A DNA stretch of 16,238 nt from CAYVFC01 sp964450715 (lineage in GTDB: Bacteria; Myxococcota_A; Polyangia; Polyangiales; JAFGIB01): contig CAYVFC010000169.1 in the NCBI GenBank assembly GCA_964450715.1, positions 1-16,238 of the forward strand. Direction: 5' to 3'. The position numbers and the translations under genes are program-made. Under the pieces are notes generated by a model that was given only the letters and a program-made list of their open reading frames with translations, was not told the origin of the DNA and searched no databases. This document shows, one piece after another, positions 7,836 through 13,302 of the stretch (the stretch's first letter is position 1; the number at the start of each line of letters is the position of its first letter).

Positions 7836-7863
7836 TAGACCAGGGGGACTAGACCAGGGGGAC
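7836..7863. repeat. Tandem 14-base repeat between the two A copies
   Basis: TAGACCAGGGGGAC occurs twice head to tail (7836-7849 and 7850-7863). The second copy overlaps the start of the second 32-base repeat. Confidence 0.85.
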
Positions 7864-7890
7864 GGGGCTAAGTTTTAAGTTTTCCTCTTG
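7859..7890 (+). repeat. 32-base repeat A, copy 2 (left inverted arm)
   Basis: It is identical to 7804-7835. With 7933-7955 it can form a 23-base stem with one mismatch and a 51-base loop, a plausible bidirectional transcription stop between the methyltransferase gene and the convergent YkgJ-like gene. Confidence 0.85.
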
Positions 7891-7922
7891 CCCGCCCGGT
7901 TGACCATCTGGCTGTCGCTACA

Positions 7923-7962
7923 AACTGTAAATAACTTAAATCTTAGCCCCGTCCCCTTTTGG
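7923..7962 (-). repeat. 40-base repeat B, copy 1 (right inverted arm)
   Basis: It begins AACTGTAAATAACTTAAATC and ends CCCCTTTTGG, and is identical to 8032-8071. The inner 23 bases are the inverted counterpart of repeat A. Confidence 0.85.
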
Positions 7963-7970
7963 CTTTTGGC

Positions 7971-8033
7971 GTCCCCTTTTGGGCTATTGGTTGGCGGTTG
8001 GGCGCCCGCGACAGCGCCGGCGGTGGAGAGGAA
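7971..8033 (-). pseudogene. Damaged duplicate of the 3' end of the YkgJ-like gene
   Basis: Positions 7971-8011 are identical to 8071-8111, which hold the stop codon and last codons (RGRPTANQ) of the minus-strand gene plus its 3' flank. Positions 8012-8033 are identical to 8146-8167, a coding segment (about SFLSTAGA) lying 34 bases further into that gene. The duplicate is therefore the gene end with 34 bases removed (equivalents of 8112-8145), joined directly to repeat B copy 2. It cannot be translated as part of a gene. Confidence 0.8.
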
Positions 8034-8071
8034 CTGTAAATAACTTAAATCTTAGCCCCGTCCCCTTTTGG
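8032..8071 (-). repeat. 40-base repeat B, copy 2
   Basis: It is identical to 7923-7962 at an offset of 109 bases. It lies 12 bases beyond the stop codon of the YkgJ-like gene, between that gene and its broken duplicate. Confidence 0.85.
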
Positions 8072-8083
8072 TCCCCTTTTGGG

Positions 8084-8638
8084 CTATTGGTTGGCGGTTG
8101 GGCGCCCGCGAAGGTGCCTTTCCAGCTCCCAGCCGGCCAGAATCTCAGCGCCGGCGGTGGAGAGGAAGCTTCGCTGCTGGTCCTCGCTCATAGATGCGTT
8201 GAGGCCGCTACAGAGGTAGTTGATGCAAAAGGAGTGACGGGCCGGCAGCGTGCAACCGTCTGCGCCCAGGAAATGGCAGCGGCCCGGAGTGCGACGGCGG
8301 ACGGGTAGGCGAGCGCCCAGCAGTAGATTGATGAGCAGCGATACCTCTTCATACCACTGCTCGACCCCCTCGAAGCAGCAACCGCCGGAGGGGCCCCGGC
8401 CGCAGACCGCGCAGGCGTCGATCATCCCGGTCTGCCGCATGGCCAGGCCGGTGGCCTCGATGGCATGGCGATAAGCGGCGAGCAGGCGGCGGCCTTCGTC
8501 GTCTCCGGACAGGCCGTCGCCGAGGCGCGAGCGAAGTCGGTCCGCTCGAGCTATCCGCTCCTCGATGGGCGGGCACTCTGTCTGGCAGGGGGACACGAGG
8601 GTATTTTTCAATATATACTTGTAGTTACGAGATTGCAT
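8084..8638 (-). CDS. YkgJ-like Cys-cluster (zinc/iron-chelate-binding family) protein
   Basis: From ATG 8638 the protein has 184 residues. Its core carries the spaced cysteines of the YkgJ/UPF0153 family: C..C.......CC (CAVCGRGPSGGCC), then GRCHFLGADGCTLPARHSFC and NYLC. The family is thought to bind a metal or Fe-S centre; its reaction is unknown. The start is uncertain. The frame is open to GTG 8758. However, the codons just after ATG 8638 are A/T-rich and unlike the rest of the gene (ATA, TTG, AAA, AAT), and a TATATT-like -10 lies inside them (8610-8615), so GTG 8596 (170 residues) is a real alternative. The gene is divergent from the exported AMIN-like gene and convergent with the methyltransferase gene. 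Its 3' end is partly duplicated downstream. Confidence 0.8.
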   Translation of the reverse strand: MQSRNYKYILKNTLVSPCQTECPPIEERIARADRLRSRLGDGLSGDDEGRRLLAAYRHAIEATGLAMRQTGMIDACAVCGRGPSGGCCFEGVEQWYEEVSLLINLLLGARLPVRRRTPGRCHFLGADGCTLPARHSFCINYLCSGLNASMSEDQQRSFLSTAGAEILAGWELERHLRGRPTANQ

Positions 8639-8751
8639 GCGGACAACGCGGCGAGCATATGCAAACGAACGTACGTCCGATATTTCGGGGGTGCAACCGG
8701 GATCGGGGTACGCGTACAGAGCCGGCGAAGAGGAACGGCTCCCCAGCTTCT

Positions 8752-8780
8752 TTGCCACGAGCGGCGGAGTTCAATATCAT
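8752..8780 (+). promoter_or_regulatory. Near-consensus sigma70-type promoter for the AMIN-like gene
   Basis: TTGCCA (8752-8757, 5/6 match to TTGACA) and TATCAT (8775-8780, 5/6 match to TATAAT) are separated by exactly 17 bases. The predicted start is near 8787, within a few bases of the ATG at 8789, so the transcript would be leaderless or nearly so. Confidence 0.55.
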
Positions 8781-8788
8781 AAGGTGTG

Positions 8789-9559
8789 ATGGCTCGATTT
8801 CTCACAATCACGGCCTTGGTCTGCCTCGCGCCACTCGTTCTTGCGGCGCAGGATTCCCAACCCGAAGAAAGCGGACCGAAGAAGCCGAACGAGGTCGGCG
8901 TCTACCAGGGAGTCGTGCCGGGTGCCGTCAACCCGCCGGCGGTGAAGGTGCCGCCCGGTGGGGAGAACCGACAGGCGACCTGGCCCGGCTTTCAGATGCT
9001 CTCGGACGGCGGTTCGCGCATCTTCGTCCAGCTCACCTCGGAAACCAGCGTTGACGCCGAGATGCAGCCGGACAAGATGGTGGTGACCCTGAGAAACACC
9101 GCCGTCGCCGGCCCCACCAACGCCTTTCCGCTGGAGACGCGCTACTTCAATACCCCGGTCAAGCGCGCGCGGCTCAAGGCAAAAGATCAGGACACGCTGC
9201 TGGTGCTGGACCTGCGCAAGGAGATCACCCCGGTCGTCAGCAAGGAGGGGGCGCGGGACGGCTACTTCTTCGTCTACGTGGATTTCCCGGCCGGCAACTA
9301 CTTATCCGAAGGATCCCCGACCGGCCAGGGCGCGGAAGAGGCCGAGACGAGCCCGGGGGAGTCCAAGCCGGTATCCGTGGGTATATCCGGCTCCGCCAAG
9401 GGCTCGGCTTCCGGCAAGGCATCGGCATCTGCCAAGTTCGGCATCAGCAAGAAGAAGATGAAGGAGCTGGACGAGGAAAAGCCGCCGCCGGTCAAGGTCA
9501 ACGCCAGCGGAAAAGCCGGCGGCAAGGCCCGCACCAAGTTCAAGTTCGGTAGCAAGTAG
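8789..9559 (+). CDS. Exported AMIN-like domain protein with a Lys/Ser/Gly tail
   Basis: This 256-residue protein has an N-terminal signal peptide (MARFLTITALVCLAPLVLAA, cleavage expected near residues 19-20), so it is probably periplasmic or surface exposed. Residues about 60-170 read as a beta-rich domain: WPGFQMLSDGGSRIFVQL, then KMVVTLRNT, DTLLVLDLRK and YFFVYVDFPAG. The alternating strands and G.SR start resemble the AMIN domain, which targets cell-envelope proteins to the wall or secretin complexes. The assignment is by pattern only. The C-terminal 85 residues are low complexity, with Ala/Gly/Ser repeats, a basic KKKMKEL stretch, and Lys-rich sequence ending TKFKFGSK. Such a tail could bind acidic polymers. 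ATG 8789 is chosen because it begins the signal peptide; GTG 8786 directly precedes it. The gene is convergent with the VWA gene, and its stop is at 9557-9559. Confidence 0.8.
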   Translation: MARFLTITALVCLAPLVLAAQDSQPEESGPKKPNEVGVYQGVVPGAVNPPAVKVPPGGENRQATWPGFQMLSDGGSRIFVQLTSETSVDAEMQPDKMVVTLRNTAVAGPTNAFPLETRYFNTPVKRARLKAKDQDTLLVLDLRKEITPVVSKEGARDGYFFVYVDFPAGNYLSEGSPTGQGAEEAETSPGESKPVSVGISGSAKGSASGKASASAKFGISKKKMKELDEEKPPPVKVNASGKAGGKARTKFKFGSK

Positions 9560-9574
9560 AGACGGTATTCGGCC

Positions 9575-9599
9575 GGGCGAGCGCAAGGCCCGCCCCTAC
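9575..9599 (-). repeat. REP-like palindrome, orientation 1
   Basis: The GGGCG and CGCCC arms (9575-9579 and 9591-9595) enclose GC/GC pairs (9581-9582 with 9588-9589) and the loop GCAAG. On the minus strand it begins GTAGGGGCG and its loop reads CTTGC. It is the inverted partner of 9621-9645 and sits 15 bases after the AMIN-like gene. Confidence 0.6.
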
Positions 9600-9620
9600 C
9601 GCTCGATGTAAGCACGGCCC

Positions 9621-9645
9621 GTAGCGGAGGGGCTTGCCCCCTCCC
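9621..9645 (+). repeat. REP-like palindrome, orientation 2
   Basis: GTAGC is followed by a perfect 7-bp stem GGAGGGG/CCCCTCC (9626-9632 and 9638-9644) with loop CTTGC. It shares the GTAG lead, stem size and CTTGC loop with the reverse complement of the neighbouring palindrome. There is no T-tract, so it is not a classical intrinsic terminator, but it lies between two converging gene ends. Confidence 0.65.
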
Positions 9646-9671
9646 GTGTACGCATCGAACGCGATGGCGGG

Positions 9672-10865
9672 CTACTGGACCTTCTTCTCCGGGCTGCGGC
9701 TCAAGTAGAGCATGGCGTCGCTCAGGCCGTCCAACGTGAAATTGTACATGGAGAAGACCCCGGCGATGTGCTCGATGGTGCTGTTGGGCCAGTAGCGGGA
9801 CGGTTCCGGGTTGATCCAGACGCTACGCTCGAAGTGCTGGGCCAGCATCAGCAGCCAGGCGATGCCGGGCAGGCGGTTGCGCGATCCGTAATCGATGGCG
9901 CCGAACTCGCGAAACAGCTCGAAGGGCGCCATCAGCGCGTCCCCCACCAGGATCAGCTTGTACCGCTTGTCGCACTCGCGAAGCAGATCGTGGACCGGGA
10001 TGGACTGGTCGAGGTCTTCCGTCGAGTACACGGTGCCGTACACGCAGTTGTGGAAGTAGTAACAGCGCAGCTCCTTGAAATGGTTGGCCTTCTTGGCGGC
10101 GGTGAAGAGCCGCGAGCAGAGATAGGCATAGGGATCCATGGAACCGCCCACGTCCATCATCAGGATGACGCGTACGTTGGGCCGCTTAGGGGGCATCATC
10201 ACCAGCTCCAGCTCCCCGGCGTTCTGCGCGGTGGCGTCGATCGTGCCCTGTAGATCCAGCTCCTCCTCAGCCCCCTCCCGGGCGAAGGCGCGCAGCCGGC
10301 GCAGCGCCATCCCGATCTGGTGCACGTCGATGGTCAGATCGCTGCGATAGGGCCGGTAGTTGCGCGCGCCCGCCACCTGGAACGCAGAGCGGTGTCTGCC
10401 GACCCCGCCTACCCGGATCCCCGGACGCTTGGCGCCGCTGTGGCCGAACGGGGACTTGCCGCCGGTTCCCACCCAGCGCTCCCCTCCGTCGTGCCGCTCG
10501 GTCTGCTCGGCCATGGTCTGCTCGAAGAGCCGCTTGATCTCGTCGAGGTCGAAGCGCTCGAACAGCTCGCGCTCCTCGTCGGTGAGCTCGGGGATGCGCA
10601 GCCCGGCGTCCCTCAACCAGTCGAGCAGCTCTTGCTTGAGCTGCACGGCCTTACCCTCGATGCCGAGGAAGTTGTGCAGGAAAGCCTCGTCAAAGGCGTC
10701 CAGGTGCCGCTCGTCGTGGACCAGCAGCGCGCGCGCCACGTGGTAGAACCCGTCCACGCTGCTGCGGTGCAGCCCCGCCTGCATCGCCCTGGCCAGGGAG
10801 ATGGCCTCGTGGGGACCGACCGGTACGTTTCGGGAACGCAGCTCGTAGATAAAAGGGACAAACAT
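9672..10865 (-). CDS. VWA-domain protein of the CoxE-like family, MoxR partner
   Basis: This 397-residue cytoplasmic protein begins FVPFIYELRSRNVPVGPHEAISLARAM, the typical start of CoxE-like proteins. A middle charged helical region follows, with a Gly/Arg-rich stretch around GGERWVGTGGKSPFGHSG. A von Willebrand factor A domain spans about residues 230-390. The metal-ion-dependent adhesion site reads MMDVGGSMDPYAYL, with Asp238, so it is the DxGxS variant of DxSxS. Such proteins work with MoxR AAA+ ATPases as chaperones that mature or insert cofactors into enzyme complexes; the client here is not in the window. The gene lies 51 bases downstream of moxR on the same strand. No signal peptide or membrane helix is seen. 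It ends with TAG at 9672-9674, converging on the AMIN-like gene. Confidence 0.9.
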   Translation of the reverse strand: MFVPFIYELRSRNVPVGPHEAISLARAMQAGLHRSSVDGFYHVARALLVHDERHLDAFDEAFLHNFLGIEGKAVQLKQELLDWLRDAGLRIPELTDEERELFERFDLDEIKRLFEQTMAEQTERHDGGERWVGTGGKSPFGHSGAKRPGIRVGGVGRHRSAFQVAGARNYRPYRSDLTIDVHQIGMALRRLRAFAREGAEEELDLQGTIDATAQNAGELELVMMPPKRPNVRVILMMDVGGSMDPYAYLCSRLFTAAKKANHFKELRCYYFHNCVYGTVYSTEDLDQSIPVHDLLRECDKRYKLILVGDALMAPFELFREFGAIDYGSRNRLPGIAWLLMLAQHFERSVWINPEPSRYWPNSTIEHIAGVFSMYNFTLDGLSDAMLYLSRSPEKKVQ

Positions 10866-10916
10866 CTCAATACAACCGTCTCTTCGAATATGCCCGCGTC
10901 ACTGCCCGGAAACCGC

Positions 10917-11759
10917 CTACGAACGCCACCGGCGCGGGGAAACCACCTGTTCGGCGTAGATGCTCAGATCCTGCTCTTTCTTCAGTAGCGTTCCCAGGAA
11001 AGGCAGGTTCTTGTCCAGCTTTACGCTGGATATTCCCGCCGACTTCAGCACGGCTATCCAGTCTACCAGCTCGCTGGTGCTGGGCCGCTTGCGCAGCCTC
11101 TGCATCTCGCGGACCTGATAGAAGGCATCGATGGCCTGCTGCACCAGCTTCTGGTCCAGCCCCGGATGGTGCACCTCCACGATGCGCGCCATCAGCTCCT
11201 TGTCGGGGAAGTCGATGAAGTGGAAGACACAGCGCCGCAGGAAGGCGTCGCTCAGATCCTTCTCCGCATTGCTGGTGATGATGACCACCGGACGGTGCCT
11301 GGCCGTGATCTCCTCGTTGGTCTCGACGATCTTGAACTGCATACGGTCCAGCTCGTGGAGCAAATCGTTGGGAAATTCGATATCCGCCTTGTCGATCTCG
11401 TCGATCAGCAACACGGCGCGCTCCTTGGCGGTAAAGGCGCGGCCCAGCGGTCCCAGCCGGATATAGTTGCGGATGTCGCGGACGTTTCCCTCGCCGAAAC
11501 GGGAGTCGTAGAGCCGCTGCACCGTGTCGTAGACGTATAGTCCGTCCTGCGCCCGCGAGGTGCTCTTGATGTGCCAGGTGATGAGCTCCAGACCCATCGC
11601 CTCGGCCACCGCTTGCGAGAGCAGCGTCTTGCCCGTCCCGGGCTCTCCTCTCACCAGCAGGGGCTTTTCCAGCACCAGCGCGCACCTCACCGCGGCCTCC
11701 AGCGATTCGTTGGTCAGGTAACTACTGGTTCCCTTGAACTCGAAGACACGATCATCCAT
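10917..11759 (-). CDS. MoxR-family AAA+ ATPase
   Basis: This 280-residue ATPase has Walker A GEPGTGKT (38-45), Walker B AVLLIDEIDKAD with Asp120/Glu121, sensor-1 ITSN (161-164) and arginine-finger candidates in FLRRC (173-177). The MoxR-type insert after Walker A (TWHIKSTSRAQDGLYVYDTVQRLYD, in two parts) is present. MoxR ATPases act with VWA proteins as metallo-enzyme or complex-maturation chaperones, and the VWA gene follows 51 bases downstream. The start ATG 11759 has a purine-rich AGGAAAGGAAG about 13 bases upstream. It follows coaBC by 44 bases, consistent with one operon. The length is slightly short for the family but includes all core motifs. Its specific client is not identifiable. 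Confidence 0.93.
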   Translation of the reverse strand: MDDRVFEFKGTSSYLTNESLEAAVRCALVLEKPLLVRGEPGTGKTLLSQAVAEAMGLELITWHIKSTSRAQDGLYVYDTVQRLYDSRFGEGNVRDIRNYIRLGPLGRAFTAKERAVLLIDEIDKADIEFPNDLLHELDRMQFKIVETNEEITARHRPVVIITSNAEKDLSDAFLRRCVFHFIDFPDKELMARIVEVHHPGLDQKLVQQAIDAFYQVREMQRLRKRPSTSELVDWIAVLKSAGISSVKLDKNLPFLGTLLKKEQDLSIYAEQVVSPRRWRS

Positions 11760-11803
11760 CGCTTTTTGACACTTCCTTTCCTGGCCGTCGGGAATAGAGA
11801 AGT

Positions 11804-12997
11804 CTATTTCCCGCGCAGCAGCTCTCTTACCCGGTCGAGTATCCGGTCTGCCAGCTCCAGCTTGCTCATGGGCGGCAGCTGTTGCACGCCGTCGCGACCG
11901 ACTAGAGCAGCCTGGGTATCGTCGCCTCCGAAACCCACCGCCGCCTCGTTGGCAACCACCAGATCGACCTTCTTCTCCACCAGCTTGCGCTTCGCATAGG
12001 CGACCACTTCGTCGGTCTCCATGGCGAAGCCCACCAGCACCGGCCTGCGTCCTTTCCGGCTTCGGCCCAGCTCGGCCAAAATGTCCGGATTTCTCACCAG
12101 CTCGATGCCCATCGTCTTTTCCCGCTTCTTGATCTTCCCCTTCGCCGGGGCGGCGGGCCGGTAGTCGGCTACCGCCGCGGTCATGACAATCGCATCCACC
12201 TTGGATTTGTACCGATTAACCGCTCGCTGCATCTCCCGGGCGCTGCGCACGGCAACCGTTCGTACATCCGGCGGCGGCGCGATCTCCACGGGCCCGGTGA
12301 CCAGGACGACGTCCGCCCCCCGCGCTTGCGCCCGCCGTGCCAGGGCATACCCCATGCGCCCGCTGGAACGATTGCTGATGAAGCGTACCGGATCGATATC
12401 CTCCACCGTGGGACCGGCGCTCACCAGCACCCGGCGGCCGGCCAGATCCGAGGCCGCGTCCAGGCCGGACGCGACGGCTTGAGCGATCCGCGCGGGCTCT
12501 TGCATACGGCCCATACCCTCGCGACCGTCGGCCAGCAATCCGCGTACCGGACCGATGATGCTCGCGCCGTCTCCGGCCAGACGTTCAACGTTGCGCCGCG
12601 TGGCAGGCGCCAGCCACATCCGCTCGTGCATGGCCGGGGCGTAGAACACGGGACATGATGCGCAGAGTAGCGTGGCCAGCAGCACGTCGTTGGCCATACC
12701 GCTCACCGCCCGCGCCATCAGGTCGGCGGTAGCCGGCGCCACCACCACGGCATCGGCCCAGTGCGCGAGCTCCACGTGGATCTCGCCCGGATAGGCCGGA
12801 TCGAACAGATCGGTTGCCGGAACGCTGCGGGTGATGGCGGCAAAGGTCATCGAACCGACGAACCGGGTCGCGCTGGGCGTCATGGCCACGCGCACCTCCG
12901 CGCCTCCGGCCATCAAGAGGCGAACCAGCTCCACGCTCTTGAAAGCCGCGATGCCGCCTCCGATTCCGACCAGGATCTTCCGGCCCTCGATCGACAT
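11804..12997 (-). CDS. coaBC: Bifunctional phosphopantothenoylcysteine decarboxylase/phosphopantothenate-cysteine ligase
   Basis: CoaBC makes 4'-phosphopantetheine for coenzyme A from phosphopantothenate and cysteine. This 397-residue protein has an N-terminal FMN-binding decarboxylase (CoaC, about 1-175) and a C-terminal ligase (CoaB, about 185-397). CoaC shows ILVGIGGGIAAFKS, catalytic His74 in EIHVELAHWAD, and PAMHERMW, where the Escherichia coli enzyme has PAMN. The flap reads LLADGREGMGRM, with Asp157 where E. coli has the catalytic Cys. CoaB keeps SAGPTVEDIDPVRFISNRSSGRMG and the KIKK lysines. Both CoaC deviations resemble actinobacterial enzymes as I remember them, so activity is still expected. 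The start is ATG 12997, without a strong Shine-Dalgarno. It is the first gene of the minus-strand coaBC-moxR-VWA operon. The 194-bp inverted-repeat element lies 83 bases upstream. Confidence 0.95.
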   Translation of the reverse strand: MSIEGRKILVGIGGGIAAFKSVELVRLLMAGGAEVRVAMTPSATRFVGSMTFAAITRSVPATDLFDPAYPGEIHVELAHWADAVVVAPATADLMARAVSGMANDVLLATLLCASCPVFYAPAMHERMWLAPATRRNVERLAGDGASIIGPVRGLLADGREGMGRMQEPARIAQAVASGLDAASDLAGRRVLVSAGPTVEDIDPVRFISNRSSGRMGYALARRAQARGADVVLVTGPVEIAPPPDVRTVAVRSAREMQRAVNRYKSKVDAIVMTAAVADYRPAAPAKGKIKKREKTMGIELVRNPDILAELGRSRKGRRPVLVGFAMETDEVVAYAKRKLVEKKVDLVVANEAAVGFGGDDTQAALVGRDGVQQLPPMSKLELADRILDRVRELLRGK

Positions 12998-13080
12998 ACC
13001 GAACGGTAGCTTAGCGGTAAAACTGCTCTACGGCCACTCGATTCTCGTTCGGTAGCGGGCGCGGCCTGCCGTGGATTTTA

Positions 13081-13274
13081 GGAGGCACCGCAAAATAAAC
13101 GAGACGAGACCGGGCGCGCCGACGGAGCGCAATCGCGAGCGCGCCCGGAGGAAAAACCGCAGAAATCTCTCCCTGCGGTCGAGAGCGCTATTTCGAGGAT
13201 TTTTCCGAGGACGAAAGCCGCCAGGGCGCCCGTCCGCGCGGCCGCAACCGGATCGTTTATTTTGCGGTGCCTCC
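13081..13274. repeat. 194-bp inverted-repeat element with multiple internal hairpins, copy 1
   Basis: Perfect 22-bp terminal inverted repeats lie at 13081-13102 (GGAGGCACCGCAAAATAAAC plus GA) and 13253-13274. Inside are a 10-bp GC stem (13110-13119 with 13139-13148), a perfect 7-bp stem ACCGCAG/CTGCGGT (13156-13162 with 13173-13179), a TTTCG/CGAAA stem near 13191-13216, and a GCCGC/GCGGC stem further on. There is no convincing ORF. TTA flanks it on both sides (13078-13080 and 13275-13277). It is a MITE-like or structured-RNA-like dispersed element. It lies between the lipoprotein gene's 3' end and the coaBC 5' region. Confidence 0.85.
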
Positions 13275-13279
13275 TTAGG

Positions 13280-13302
13280 CTACCCGTAAGTGTTACGGGT
13301 AG
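13280..13302. terminator. Perfect 10-bp hairpin overlapping the lipoprotein stop codon
   Basis: CTACCCGTAA (13280-13289) and TTACGGGTAG (13293-13302) are exact complements around a GTG loop. The TAA stop of the minus-strand lipoprotein gene (13293-13295) is inside one arm. No T-run follows on the minus strand, so it may be an RNA 3'-end stabiliser or a factor-dependent stop rather than a classical terminator. Confidence 0.5.

Larger units (their letters stand above)
7694..8083. other. 390-base gene-free repeat cluster between convergent genes
   Basis: No convincing coding frame is present. The stretch holds four GTACGCGG units (7768-7805), two perfect 32-base direct repeats (7804-7835 and 7859-7890) separated by a tandem 14-mer, two perfect 40-base repeats (7923-7962 and 8032-8071) that are partly inverted relative to the first pair, and a duplicated fragment of the neighbouring minus-strand gene (7981-8033). 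A/T-rich blocks such as TAAGTTTTAAG contrast with the GC-rich surroundings. The inverted arms could form a long hairpin that ends transcription from both flanking convergent genes. Confidence 0.8.

Noticed and set aside
7804..7890. Possible CRISPR array (two 32-base repeats with a 23-base interval)
   Set aside because: There are only two copies, the interval is itself a tandem repeat overlapping the second copy, inverted copies lie nearby, and there are no cas genes.
7694..8083. A transposase gene inside the repeat cluster
   Set aside because: No frame of adequate length or with a HUH-type motif exists. Only repeat ends and a duplicated gene fragment are present.
13071..13289. Short open frames inside the 194-bp element
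   Set aside because: They are about 70 codons, Arg-rich, without a convincing ribosome site, and run out of the element into flanking DNA.
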